From the NCBI RefSeq assembly GCF_916619195.1, contig NZ_CAKAKL010000015.1, positions 1 to 64,000 on the forward strand: DNA of 64,000 bases. The letters are read 5' to 3'. Positions 41,587-50,403 of this stretch are shown piece by piece; within the stretch, counting starts at the first letter, position 1; every line of letters begins with the position of its first letter. The notes under the pieces were generated by a model that saw only the letters and a list, made by a program, of their open reading frames with translations, was not told the origin of the DNA and did no database searches. The stretch comes from Inquilinus sp. Marseille-Q2685 (GTDB lineage Bacteria; Pseudomonadota; Alphaproteobacteria; DSM-16000; Inquilinaceae). A program made the position numbers and the translations under genes.

Positions 41587-42554
41587 ACCGTCGCGATCTG
41601 TTGAAAACCACCGCGCTGGCGCTGGGCGCCGGCGTCACCCTGCACCTGCCCGCCGGCTGGACCCCGGCCCGCGCCGCTGCCCAATGGCGCATCGGCTTCT
41701 CCCAGGCCACGACGCTGGAGCCGTGGCGGGTGCAGTTCAACAAGGACATCAAGGCCGAGGCCGAGAAGCACCCGGAGGTGGAGCTGCTGATCGCCGATGC
41801 CGAGGACAAGACCGAGAAGCAGGTCGCCGATGTCGAGAACTTCATCCGGCAGGAGGTGAACGCCCTGCTGATCTCGCCGAAGGAATCGGCCGGCCTGACC
41901 GGGGTGGTGGAAAAGGCGATCGACGCCAAGATCCCGGTCTTCGTGCTGGACCGCAACGTCGACACCGACCGCTACACCCAGTTCATCGGCGGCGACAACG
42001 TCGTGATCGGCAAGGCGGTCGGCGACTTCGTGGTCAAGGCGCTGGGCGGGCCGGGCCAGGCCAAGGGCAACGTGGTCGAGATCTGGGGCGGGCTCGGCAC
42101 CCAGCCGGCGCATGACCGGTCGAACGGCTTCCATTCGGTGGCCGACAAGGAGCCCGGGCTGAAGTTCCTGCTGGACAAGCAGTCGGCCGACTGGAAGCAG
42201 AACCTGGCCTACGACATCATGTCGACCGCCCTGCGCAACTTCGAGACCATCGACCTGGTCTACGGCCACAACGACCCGATGGCCTATGGCGCCTATCTCG
42301 CCGCCAAGGATGCGGGCCGGGAGAAGGAGATCAAGTTCGTCGGCGTCGACGGGCTGCCGAACGAGGGCGTGGTCTGGGTCAACAAGGGCGAGCTGGCGGC
42401 CACCTTCCTCTACCCCACCCCCGGCGCCGAGGGCCTGCGCCAGGCGGTGAAGCTGCTGAAGGGCGAAAAGGTCGAGAAGACGATCGTGCTGCCGACCCTG
42501 ACCATCACCAAGGAGAACGCGCCGGAGATCCTGAAGCAGAACGGGCTGATGTGA
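41583..42554 (+). CDS. Sugar ABC transporter substrate-binding protein (RbsB type)
   Basis: This 323-aa periplasmic protein begins MNRRDLLKTTALALGAGV, with a twin arginine, so it may use the Tat pathway, unlike its two equivalents in this window. The mature part is a type I binding fold: 'WRIGFSQATTLEPWRVQFNK' near residue 34, 'INALLISPKESAGLTGVV'-like near residue 92 and 'DLVYGHNDPMAYGAYLAAKD' near residue 220. It is the last gene of the LacI-ATPase-permease-binding protein cluster. The sugar is unknown. Confidence 0.93.
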   Translation: MNRRDLLKTTALALGAGVTLHLPAGWTPARAAAQWRIGFSQATTLEPWRVQFNKDIKAEAEKHPEVELLIADAEDKTEKQVADVENFIRQEVNALLISPKESAGLTGVVEKAIDAKIPVFVLDRNVDTDRYTQFIGGDNVVIGKAVGDFVVKALGGPGQAKGNVVEIWGGLGTQPAHDRSNGFHSVADKEPGLKFLLDKQSADWKQNLAYDIMSTALRNFETIDLVYGHNDPMAYGAYLAAKDAGREKEIKFVGVDGLPNEGVVWVNKGELAATFLYPTPGAEGLRQAVKLLKGEKVEKTIVLPTLTITKENAPEILKQNGLM

Positions 42555-42563
42555 TCGCGCCCC

Positions 42564-42603
42564 GTCCCGGGCCGGGCTGCATCGGCCGTCCCCGGCCCGG
42601 GAC
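42564..42603. terminator. 13-bp stem hairpin after the binding-protein gene
   Basis: GTCCCGGGCCGGG (42564-42576) and CCCGGCCCGGGAC (42591-42603) are exact inverted copies around a 14-base loop, nine bases after the stop codon. There is no T-run, so it may act as a mRNA 3' stabiliser. The rest of the 290-base gap is AT-rich (for example AATTAACCTTATCTTAAGCA) and probably holds the promoter of the next gene. Confidence 0.6.
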
Positions 42604-42844
42604 TCGGCATCGACCCACCAAAGGATCGAATCAATAAGCATAAACCTTTATCCGATTTCTGATTGCAATTCCCTGAAGACAAAGCCGGCAATTAACCTTA
42701 TCTTAAGCACCCCATTATTGGGGTTTATTTGACACACGATGTGTTGACCGAAATCGAGACGCGCCGGCCGCAGATTTAAAGCCGGCTCGACTGGATCTTC
42801 CCAGCCGTCGCTGTTGTCCTCGACCACGAGCGGGACGAACGGCC

Positions 42845-43744
42845 ATGAAACACGGATTCCGCCTGGTGGCGTGCCTTCTCTTGGCCGCCTGTGGCAACGT
42901 TCCCAACCCTGCGGCGCCGCTGGTCACCGAGGGGCCGCTGACCACGGTGCCCTGGCCCGGCACCGTCATTCCCGGCGTGACGCCGCCGATGCCGCGGGTC
43001 GCGGCGATGCCCGAGCCGTCGCCGCCCGACGCGGTCGCCGAGGTGGGCGCCGGGCCCGGCTGCCGGTCGGACGGGCTGAGCCCGACCCAGCGGGCCATCT
43101 GCGGGTCTCCGACGGCGCTGTGGCTGGACCGCCAGCTCGACGGCATCCAGGGCTGGAAGACCGCCGGGCCGGCCGCCGTCGGCCGCGCCGAGACCGACGC
43201 CATGCGCCTGGCCGTGCGCCGCTGGATCGGGCAGTGCGGCGCCGACATCGCCTGCATCCAGTCGCGGCAGCTCGGCATGCTGCGCACCCTGACCGCCTCG
43301 ATCGACGCGGCGCGATGGGGCGGCCGCTACGACGGTCCCCATTGGACCATGTATGTCCTGCCGGCCCAGTATGTCGGCGAGGTCAACGTGTTCTTCACCC
43401 TGGACCACAACGGCCGCGAATGCGCGCTGGCGCTGACCGGGGTGCGCCTGGACCTGCACGACCGCTTCCCGCTGCCGGACCTGCGCGCCGGGGCGATCGG
43501 CGGCAGCGACCGCCTGTACCTGGCCGATCCGGACAACCCCTCGGCCCTGATCCGCTTCACCCGCGTCGGCTCCAAGGTCTGGATCAACCGCGACGGGCGC
43601 ACCCCGGCTCTGGACCGGCAATGCCGGGCCGGGGCGATCTACGGCGAGTACCGCAAGGACGACGCCAGGAAGCCGCTGGTCAGCTATCTCGGCGCGCCGG
43701 GGCTGGAGCCGCTGCCGCCGCACATCATGGTGCCGGGGGCGTGA
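42845..43744 (+). CDS. Lipoprotein with LprI-like region
   Basis: This 299-aa protein begins with a lipoprotein signal (MKHGFRLVACLLLAACGN, Cys 16 as the lipidation site). A Pro-rich linker follows, then a cysteine-rich stretch resembling the LprI family, 'CRSDGLSPTQRAICGSPTAL' near residue 75 and 'RRWIGQCGADIACIQSRQLG' near residue 125. The C-terminal 150 residues have no clear match. LprI-like regions also occur in the two paralogues at 16.2-17.7 kb. The function is unknown; binding to a hydrolase at the envelope is a guess from family precedent. Confidence 0.75.
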   Translation: MKHGFRLVACLLLAACGNVPNPAAPLVTEGPLTTVPWPGTVIPGVTPPMPRVAAMPEPSPPDAVAEVGAGPGCRSDGLSPTQRAICGSPTALWLDRQLDGIQGWKTAGPAAVGRAETDAMRLAVRRWIGQCGADIACIQSRQLGMLRTLTASIDAARWGGRYDGPHWTMYVLPAQYVGEVNVFFTLDHNGRECALALTGVRLDLHDRFPLPDLRAGAIGGSDRLYLADPDNPSALIRFTRVGSKVWINRDGRTPALDRQCRAGAIYGEYRKDDARKPLVSYLGAPGLEPLPPHIMVPGA

Positions 43745-43790
43745 GCTCCAGCATTGGCGGAGGCCGACGGCGGCGGGTTGTCCCGGCAGA

Positions 43791-45023
43791 TCATGTGGCC
43801 ATGATCGTTTCGATCGCCGTGACGGCGGCGCCCAGACCGTCCTCCGCCGCCATGGATTCGCCGACCGCTTTCGCACGCTGCCTTGTCCCTGCGCTTTCGG
43901 CGAACGCGATGCCACGCGCCAATCGGGCGGCGCTGAGCGCCCTGCCCGGCACGGCCGGCGGCGCCACGCCGATCCGCGTGAGGCGGTCGGCCCAGAAGAA
44001 CTGGTCGCCGGCGAAGGGTACGGGAACGGACGGCACGCCGGCCCGTGCCGCCGAATGCGTCGTCCCGGAGCCGCAATGGTGGATCACCAGGGACATGCGT
44101 GGGAACAGCCAGCTGTGCGGAGTATCGCCGATCGCCAGGAAATTGGCCGGGAGACGCGCGACGTCGATGCCGCTCCACCCCTCGTGGAAGACGGCCCGGC
44201 GCCCGTCGACCGCGTCGATGACCGCCCTGACGATCGCATCGCGATCGAAGCCGAGCATGCTGCCGAAGCCGACATAAAGAGGCGGTTCCCCGGCCGCCAG
44301 GAAGTCGAGCAGCTGCGGCGACGGCGACCAGCGCGGCGGAGGCAGGGTCCATTGACCGCAGACAAGCGCGTTGGCCGGCCAGTCCGACGGGCGCGGCAGC
44401 AGGCTGGGCGAAACGCCGTACAGCATGGGATGCCGGGTCCAGAGATCCCGCCGGGGCGGCAGCTCGCCGACGGCGGCGCGGGCCGCATTCGTCGCGTCGC
44501 GGAAGGACCGCCACAGCATGGTATTGACCAGGTGATGACTGGCGCGATGGAGGAAGCGGGGCACGATCCCGGGCGGAAGGAAGGGTGACGGGAACGCGGC
44601 CGTCGGCGTGATCGGGATGAGGCCGGCCCCGATCGCCTTCACGCCGAGATGCTCCGCCGCCGAGAGACCGATAAACGCGGCAAGGCCGGAGACGATGATC
44701 GCGTCGCATCCGCGCCCGTTGTCGACCACCGTGCGCATCCAGGCCCCGGCATTCGTGTTCGCGATGCGCGACAGGGCCTTCACGGTATGGGTGACCCGGC
44801 GCCCCCCGGCGACGGCGGCGGAGATCGCGTCGCCGGATCGCAGGGTTCCGCGTATGTCGCCGGCGAGCGCGACGGCTGGAACGCCCATGGCCCCGGCGCT
44901 GCCGAGCGTGGCGCTGTCGGCCAGCAGCATGGACTCGTGACCCGCGTCCATGAGCGCCCGGCATAGCGCCGCGAGAGGACGGGCATCACCCTCCGTTCCG
45001 TAAGTCACGACGAGAAACTTCAT
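43791..45023 (-). CDS. UDP-glycosyltransferase of the macrolide/antibiotic-type (GT1) family
   Basis: This 410-aa cytoplasmic enzyme has the GT-B fold. The N-terminal half starts MKFLVVTYGTEGDARPLAAL, and the C-terminal donor domain has 'LYVGFGSMLGFDRDAIVRAV' near residue 255 and the sugar-nucleotide motif 'SLVIHHCGSGTTHSAARAGV' near residue 322, followed by 'PVPFAGDQFFWADRLTRIGV'. This is the MGT/rhamnosyl type that glycosylates small molecules such as antibiotics, sterols or lipids. ATG 45023 overlaps the stop of the upstream TetR gene (ATGA). Confidence 0.9.
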   Translation of the reverse strand: MKFLVVTYGTEGDARPLAALCRALMDAGHESMLLADSATLGSAGAMGVPAVALAGDIRGTLRSGDAISAAVAGGRRVTHTVKALSRIANTNAGAWMRTVVDNGRGCDAIIVSGLAAFIGLSAAEHLGVKAIGAGLIPITPTAAFPSPFLPPGIVPRFLHRASHHLVNTMLWRSFRDATNAARAAVGELPPRRDLWTRHPMLYGVSPSLLPRPSDWPANALVCGQWTLPPPRWSPSPQLLDFLAAGEPPLYVGFGSMLGFDRDAIVRAVIDAVDGRRAVFHEGWSGIDVARLPANFLAIGDTPHSWLFPRMSLVIHHCGSGTTHSAARAGVPSVPVPFAGDQFFWADRLTRIGVAPPAVPGRALSAARLARGIAFAESAGTRQRAKAVGESMAAEDGLGAAVTAIETIMAT

Positions 45024-45619
45024 GCCTGTGCCGCCGCCCCCGCCAGGAAGAAGTCGAGCGCCTGTGCGAGTTCCTCTTCCAACGATATCCCGGCGTCGCC
45101 GAGCCAGGTCATCAGCGCGCACAGGTAGAGAAAGTGCAGGTAGCGAGCGAGCTGCCCTGCCGGCGCGTCACGCCGAATCTCGCCAGCGTCCTGTGCGTCG
45201 GCGATCAAGCGCACGTAAGCGCCGACCATGTCGGACGAAGGCTGGCCGTCTTCCGCCCGTCCGACGTCCTGGAAGCGATACCGGATATAGGGCGCGGCGA
45301 ACTGGCGGTGAGCATCCCACCAGCGGGCCGACGCCTGGAACAGCCCCGCCAGGCGGGAAGCGAAGCCGGTGCGCGAGAGCACGCCTTGCATGAGCGGCAC
45401 CAGGTCGCGCGCCAGTTCCGCATGCATCCAGTGCGCCAGCACCGCTTCCTTGACCGGAAAGTGGTTGTACAGCGTGCCTCGCGCGACATCGGCTTCGGCC
45501 GCGATCTGCTCCATCGAGACGGCCTCGTACCCATGACGCTCGAACAGCGCATGGGCCACCGCGGCGATGTGGTCGCGCGTCTGCTTCCGCTTCCGCGATA
45601 GCCGGTCCGGACGGATCAT
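45020..45619 (-). CDS. TetR/AcrR family regulator, coupled to the glycosyltransferase
   Basis: This 199-aa regulator starts at ATG 45619 (MIRPDRLSRKRKQTRDHIAA), with the HTH 'VSMEQIAAEADVARGTLYNHF' (21 residues; quoted core EQIAAEADVARGTLYNHF) at residues about 34-52. The C-terminal ligand-binding domain is unassigned. A TTG-started form from 45643 would place the start inside the operator. It is translationally coupled to the GT1 gene (ATGA). A matching palindrome lies immediately upstream. Confidence 0.9.
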   Translation of the reverse strand: MIRPDRLSRKRKQTRDHIAAVAHALFERHGYEAVSMEQIAAEADVARGTLYNHFPVKEAVLAHWMHAELARDLVPLMQGVLSRTGFASRLAGLFQASARWWDAHRQFAAPYIRYRFQDVGRAEDGQPSSDMVGAYVRLIADAQDAGEIRRDAPAGQLARYLHFLYLCALMTWLGDAGISLEEELAQALDFFLAGAAAQA

Positions 45620-45635
45620 GGTTGCGTTCAGATAA

Positions 45636-45665
45636 ATGGACAATGTCCATTACTAGACATTGTCC
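45636..45665. promoter_or_regulatory. TetR operator: palindrome plus inverted copy
   Basis: ATGGACAATGTCCAT (45636-45650) is a perfect 7+1+7 palindrome, and its core GGACAATGTC recurs inverted as GACATTGTCC at 45656-45665. The pair lies 17 bases upstream of the tetR start, so two dimers could bind side by side. Confidence 0.75.
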
Positions 45666-45707
45666 AGATATAGTCAAGCTGTCCGGTCCGGCCTCCCGGC
45701 GTCGCCG

Positions 45708-47813
45708 TCAGCCCGGTGCCGGACCACCGGTTGCAGCGATCGCGGCGGCGGCCAGGGCGGGGTCGGGCTCGCCACCGTCATGGCTGCGCACCACCACGTC
45801 GCGCCGGGCCAGGTGGATGCCGGCGGCGTCGAACTCCTCGAGGATGCGCTGGTACAGCTGGCGCCGGATCAGGAACTGCTCGCCGGGTCGGGCCGTGAAC
45901 TTGACGCCGACCACCATGTTGAACTCCTCGATCTGGCGCACGCCCTGGGATTTCGGCGGGTCGATCAGATGCGGGCCCAGCGTCGGGTCGGCCGCAATCT
46001 CGGCGCCGATCTTCTTCACGATCTTCTTCACCTGGTCGACATCGGTGTCGAAGGGCACCCGGAACTCCAGCTTCATCACCACCCAGTCGCGGCTGAGATT
46101 GGTCATCGCCCGGGCCTCGCCGAACGGCACCGTCTGCAGCGCGCCGCGCTGGTGGCGCAGCTTGAGCGAGCGGATCGAGATCGCCTCGACCGTGCCCTTG
46201 AGGTTGCCGATCTCGACATATTCGCCGACCCGGAACGCATCCTCGAGCAGGAAGAAGACGCCGGAGACGATGTCCTTCACCAGGGTCTGGGCGCCGAAGC
46301 CGATGGCCAGGCCGACCACCCCGGCGCCGGCCAGCAGCGGCCCGATGTCGATGCCGAGCGACGACAGCACCACCAGCACCGCGACCGTGGCCAGGGTGAC
46401 GAAATAGGCGTTGCGGAACAGCGGCAGCAGCGTGCGCAGCCGCGACTGATGCGCGGCGTCGGTCGCCGACATCGTCGCGGTCGACCGGCTCAGCTGGTGG
46501 TCGATCAGGGCCCGGCCGAGATGCCACAGCAGGTCGACCACGATCAGCGTCAGCACGATGCGAAGGACGGCGCGCAGCGCCATGGCGCCCGGATCCCCCG
46601 CCGCCATCATCGCCCGCATCGAATCGACATCCCAGCGGTCGGCCAGGAAGGCGAGCGCGCCGAGGATGACCAAGGCCTGGGCGGTGCGTTCCACCAGCAT
46701 GGCCAAGGGCCGGTCCTTGCCTTCGATCGAATCCGGCGACGCCACCGACCGCGCCGCCTCCCGGATCTGATGCAGGCCCCAGGGCAGGAGGGCCAGCACG
46801 AACACCGTGACCGCGGCACGGGCGGCACCGAGCGCGACCAGGACCGCCGCCGCCGCCATCGCCACCGTGACCAGCCAGCGCGCGAGGTCGTCCTTGAGGC
46901 CCGGCTGGTCGGTCCAGGCCCGACGGCGCCAGGTGAAGGCGACGACCAGGGCCAGCACCAGGAAGGAGGTCAGCTCGCGGATCAGCAGCGCCGCGTCCTC
47001 CGGCGCGTCCAGCCGGCGCATCAGCCGGGCCAGGAACACGCCGCCGATCATCACCGTCGGGATCGCGATCAGCCAGCGCATGATCACCGGGATCACCGTT
47101 TCCGGAACCGCGACCAGGCGCAGGTCCGGCCGGCCGGGGGCGAGGCCGAGCCGCAGCACCGCCCGCGCCAGCCGGCCAACCAGCACGATGGCGAGCAGGG
47201 CGATGACCAGGTGCTGGAAGCCGTGCGGCCAGGTGAAGATCAGGAAGATGCCGAGGCTGCCGACGGCGAAGGCGACCACGGCGCCGACGGCGAAGACCAG
47301 CCGGGCGGCGAAGACGGCGAGATGCTCGCCGATCCCGGCGCCCGGCGCGTGGATCAGCCGGTGGCGGATCGAGGCGGTCAGGCGCCGGAACAGCCATTCG
47401 GCCAGGATGCCGATGCCGACGAAGCCGCCGACCGCCAGGACCAGGCCGAGCAGCCCGAGCTCCGCCAGCGCCTGGCCGATCCGGGCCCCGACCGCGGCCA
47501 GGATGCCCGGCAGGTCGCGCGCGGTCGCGGCGTACCATTGCAGCTTGCTGCGGGTCTGCATCCGCATCATGTCGATCTCGTCCATCTCGGACGAGGCCGC
47601 CGCGGCGGCCGGCGCCGCCCCCTGCTGCGCCGGCACGGCCTGCCGCTGCGCCAGCCAGCCCTGCACCTCGGGGTTGCGCAGCAGGTCGAGCAGCTGCTGC
47701 ACCGAGGCCGGCGGGGGCTGCTCCGCCGTCGCCGGCGCGGGCACCTGCTGGGCCCAGCTTGGCGCGCCGAGCAGGACCAGCACCGCGATCAACAGGCCCC
47801 GGAACCAACGCAT
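45708..47813 (-). CDS. Mechanosensitive ion channel (MscS-like, long form)
   Basis: This 701-aa inner-membrane protein has a signal peptide (RWFRGLLIAVLVLLGAPSWA) and a periplasmic Pro/Gln/Ala-rich region to residue about 80. Some eight to ten transmembrane helices follow. The MscS core lies in the C-terminal part: pore helix 'AGVVGLAIGFGAQTLVKDIV' near residue 515, then the beta domain 'VGEYVEIGNLKGTVEAISIR' near residue 550. It protects cells from hypo-osmotic shock. I chose ATG 47813 rather than the upstream 47867 because the hydrophobic signal starts there. It follows the nucleoside permease gene by 60 bases. Confidence 0.93.
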   Translation of the reverse strand: MRWFRGLLIAVLVLLGAPSWAQQVPAPATAEQPPPASVQQLLDLLRNPEVQGWLAQRQAVPAQQGAAPAAAAASSEMDEIDMMRMQTRSKLQWYAATARDLPGILAAVGARIGQALAELGLLGLVLAVGGFVGIGILAEWLFRRLTASIRHRLIHAPGAGIGEHLAVFAARLVFAVGAVVAFAVGSLGIFLIFTWPHGFQHLVIALLAIVLVGRLARAVLRLGLAPGRPDLRLVAVPETVIPVIMRWLIAIPTVMIGGVFLARLMRRLDAPEDAALLIRELTSFLVLALVVAFTWRRRAWTDQPGLKDDLARWLVTVAMAAAAVLVALGAARAAVTVFVLALLPWGLHQIREAARSVASPDSIEGKDRPLAMLVERTAQALVILGALAFLADRWDVDSMRAMMAAGDPGAMALRAVLRIVLTLIVVDLLWHLGRALIDHQLSRSTATMSATDAAHQSRLRTLLPLFRNAYFVTLATVAVLVVLSSLGIDIGPLLAGAGVVGLAIGFGAQTLVKDIVSGVFFLLEDAFRVGEYVEIGNLKGTVEAISIRSLKLRHQRGALQTVPFGEARAMTNLSRDWVVMKLEFRVPFDTDVDQVKKIVKKIGAEIAADPTLGPHLIDPPKSQGVRQIEEFNMVVGVKFTARPGEQFLIRRQLYQRILEEFDAAGIHLARRDVVVRSHDGGEPDPALAAAAIAATGGPAPG

Positions 47814-47873
47814 CCGCCCCTCCCGTCCCCCAGCCCGCATGCTGTCGCGCCGCGGGACCGGTGGCAACGGTCC

Positions 47874-48929
47874 TTATGGGCGTGACAGCTGGACGGCGGC
47901 GGGGACCCCCGCCTGCCACGCCGCCCAGTCCTTGACCACGGCCTGGACGAAGGGAGCGCCGGCGGCGGCGAGGTTGGCGATCGCGATCGGGAAGCCGCCG
48001 GACCTGGCTTGCAGCGATTCCACCGCCGTCTGGCCGGGATGCGGCCGGTCGAAGTTGGAGGCGGTGCGCAGCACCGCGACCCGCCGGGTGTCGACCAGAC
48101 CGGCCTCCTCGCCCCGCCGCAGCGCCTCGAAGGTGGCGTTGTCCTCCTGCTGCGTCGTGCAGTAGTCGCCCTTGCCGTCGGTCAGGAGAGCCACCCACTC
48201 CTTGGCCCGCTTGCCGATCAGGGCACCGTGCCAATAGGTGTCGCCGGCCAGCGTGTCGCATTGCACGACCTTGGGCGGCTGGTTGGCCGGGGCTTCGGGA
48301 TAGCGGGCGCGATAGGCCGCCGCGGCCTCGCCGTCGGCCAGCCTGGCGTCCCTGCTCAGGGCCAGGGCCGCCTGCAGCAGGTCCTCGTTCAGCTGGAACA
48401 CCTCGGTCCGGTAGTTGAGCGGCGGCTTCCCGGCGGGATCCTTCGCCCCGATGCCGAGATAGCCGCCGGCCCAGCCCGGCGGCATCTCACGGGCGTCGAT
48501 CTCGTGCTGGATGCCGAAATCGACCAGGTAGCGGGCCCAGGCGGCGGTGCCGAGCGTGCCCTTGGCCGGGTCGATCCCGGCGATGCCGGCGATCAGCACA
48601 TAGGCGCGGGTCAGGTCGAACTGGCGGCTCCACAGCAGCGCCATGGTCGAGGCGGCGGCATTGGCGTGGCCCATGCCGGTGGTCATCTGGCACACCCCGT
48701 CGGCGTTGCAGTGCACGGCGGGATAGTCGGGCGAGAGGCCGGGCACCGCGATCTCCTGGTCGAGATGCAGCTGTTCGATCCAGGGCTTCGCCTCTGGACC
48801 GAACATCGAGATGACCAGCACCTTGACCGGCCGCGGCGCGGCCGGCGTCTGGGCCTGGGCGGCGGGACAGGCTGCGAGCAGCGCCAGCATCGCCATTCCC
48901 GCGATGTGCTTCAGTTCGGGCAGGGGCAA
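47874..48929 (-). CDS. Purine nucleoside permease (NUP family)
   Basis: This 351-aa protein belongs to the NUP family (fungal NUP, also found in bacteria). It has 'VLVISMFGPEAKPWIEQLHL' near residue 33, 'DGVCQMTTGMGHANAAASTM' near residue 72 and 'YVLIAGIAGIDPAKGTLGTA' near residue 105, and 'LRTASNFDRPHPGQTAVESL' near residue 308. In bacteria these are exported proteins of uncertain role. TTG 48929 is supported by GGAG eight bases before it and gives a signal peptide ending AACPAAQA; ATG 48896 is the alternative and has no good ribosome site. Confidence 0.85.
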   Translation of the reverse strand: MPLPELKHIAGMAMLALLAACPAAQAQTPAAPRPVKVLVISMFGPEAKPWIEQLHLDQEIAVPGLSPDYPAVHCNADGVCQMTTGMGHANAAASTMALLWSRQFDLTRAYVLIAGIAGIDPAKGTLGTAAWARYLVDFGIQHEIDAREMPPGWAGGYLGIGAKDPAGKPPLNYRTEVFQLNEDLLQAALALSRDARLADGEAAAAYRARYPEAPANQPPKVVQCDTLAGDTYWHGALIGKRAKEWVALLTDGKGDYCTTQQEDNATFEALRRGEEAGLVDTRRVAVLRTASNFDRPHPGQTAVESLQARSGGFPIAIANLAAAGAPFVQAVVKDWAAWQAGVPAAVQLSRP

Positions 48930-49166
48930 GGGGAAGGCTCCATCGAATCGGGTCGAAGCCGCGGACGGGCCGGGCCGGACGCAGCCTACCGCAATCCGCG
49001 GGCCGCGCGGTGCTCCGGCATCATCATTGCAAAGCAAACGACGTGCCGGAATGGCGCCGTCCGGCCGCCCGGTGAAACAGCCAGCAACAAATCGTTACGC
49101 CCCCGAGATTGTCCGCGCCGCCCGGCAACGCTAGGGAAGGGCAGGATCCACCACCCGGACAGACTG
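48930..49166. other. 237-base divergent gap, no gene found
   Basis: Between the nucleoside permease and the Pmp3-type gene no coding frame, terminator or palindrome could be supported. The stretch 'CATCATCATTGCAAAGCAAA' is the most AT-rich part and may include a promoter. Confidence 0.35.
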
Positions 49167-49334
49167 TTGGCCACCTTCCTGTACATCCTCGCCTTCCTCT
49201 GCCCGCCGCTTGCCGTCTATCTCGACATCGGCGCCGGCGATGAGCTGCGGCTGAACATCATACTGACCATCCTGGGCTGGATTCCCGGCATCATCCACGC
49301 GCTGTATATCCTGTCGATCCATCCGCCGCACTGA
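49167..49334 (+). CDS. YqaE/Pmp3 family membrane peptide
   Basis: This 55-aa peptide is too short for most gene callers' default lists, yet shows the full Pmp3 pattern: a first helix 'FLYILAFLCPPLAVYLDIGA' and a second helix 'NIILTILGWIPGIIHALYIL'. Pmp3/YqaE proteins affect membrane potential and stress tolerance. The start is uncertain: TTG 49167 (after an unusual lack of ATG or GTG) is the only sensible one that keeps the first helix. Confidence 0.8.
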   Translation: MATFLYILAFLCPPLAVYLDIGAGDELRLNIILTILGWIPGIIHALYILSIHPPH

Positions 49335-49496
49335 CGGCGCCCCCCGTCACAGCGAAGGCCCGGTTGCCCGCAATCGCGGCAAGTGGCATCGACGGCCGAC
49401 AGGTCGATCCGATCGCCTTCGGCGTAGCGGGGATCCGCATGAGTCCGGCCGCCGGATGTGCTCCAATGGCCGGATCCGAATGCAGGAGTCGCGACC

Positions 49497-50396
49497 ATGC
49501 TGAAGCGGATCGAGGCCGGGGTGCTGGACGTCGCCTATGAGGAGACCGGCGACCCCTCGGGCTGGCCGGCGGTGCTGCTGCACGGCTTCCCCTACGACAT
49601 CCACAGCTATGACGAGGTGGCGCCGCATCTGGCCGCGCAAGGCGCCCGGGTGATCGTGCCGTATCTGCGCGGCTACGGCCCGACCCGGTTCCTGTCGGCG
49701 GCGACGCCGCGGTCGGGCGAGCAGGCGGCGCTGGGGCAGGACCTGCTGGATCTCCTGGACGCGCTGGGGATCGAATCGGCGGTGCTGGGCGGCTACGACT
49801 GGGGCGGACGCGCCGCCTGCATCGTCGCGGCGCTGTGGCCGCAGCGGGCGCGCGGCCTGGTCTCGGTCAACGGCTACAACATCCAGGACATCGCCAGGTC
49901 CGGCGAGCCGGCCTCGCCCGAGGCCGAGTTCCGCTACTGGTACCAGTACTATTTCCACGGCGAGCGCGGCCGGAAGGGGCTGGAGCGCAACCGGCGCGAG
50001 CTGTGCCGCCTGCTGTGGCGGCTGTGGTCGCCGGAATGGCGCTTCGACGACGCCACCTGGGAGCGCAGCGCCGGATCCTTCGACAACCCCGATTTCGTCG
50101 ATGTCGTGATCCAGTCCTACCGCCACCGCTTCGCCCTGGCCGAGGGCGACCCGGCGGTGGCGGAGGTGGAGCGCCGGCTGGCGGCGCAGCCGCCGATCAC
50201 GGTGCCGGCGATCACGCTGGATGGCGACGCCGACGGGGTGATGCCGCCCGGCGGCACCGCCCATCACGCCAGCCGCTTCACCGGCCGGCACGAGCATCGC
50301 GTGGTGTCACCCGGCATCGGCCACAACCTGCCGCAGGAGGCGCCCGAGGCCTTCGCCGAGGCAATGCTGACGGTCAGGGACTGGGCCGGCCGCTGA
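49497..50396 (+). CDS. Alpha/beta hydrolase
   Basis: This 299-aa enzyme has the alpha/beta-hydrolase fold with oxyanion 'LLHGFPYDIHSYDEVAPHLA' near residue 27 and 'YLRGYGPTRF' near residue 57. At the nucleophile elbow it has 'GYDWGGRAACIVAALWP' near residue 98, giving Asp as nucleophile (GxDxGG), as in epoxide hydrolases and haloalkane dehalogenases. A histidine in 'PGIGHNLPQEAPEAFA' near residue 275 completes the triad. The substrate is unknown. Confidence 0.9.
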   Translation: MLKRIEAGVLDVAYEETGDPSGWPAVLLHGFPYDIHSYDEVAPHLAAQGARVIVPYLRGYGPTRFLSAATPRSGEQAALGQDLLDLLDALGIESAVLGGYDWGGRAACIVAALWPQRARGLVSVNGYNIQDIARSGEPASPEAEFRYWYQYYFHGERGRKGLERNRRELCRLLWRLWSPEWRFDDATWERSAGSFDNPDFVDVVIQSYRHRFALAEGDPAVAEVERRLAAQPPITVPAITLDGDADGVMPPGGTAHHASRFTGRHEHRVVSPGIGHNLPQEAPEAFAEAMLTVRDWAGR

Positions 50397-50403
50397 CGGC
50401 CAC

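Noticed and set aside
45660-47885. Plus-strand frame of about 741 codons over the MscS gene
   Set aside because: Shadow of the MscS-like gene; composition is His/Gln/Arg-rich and no motif is visible.
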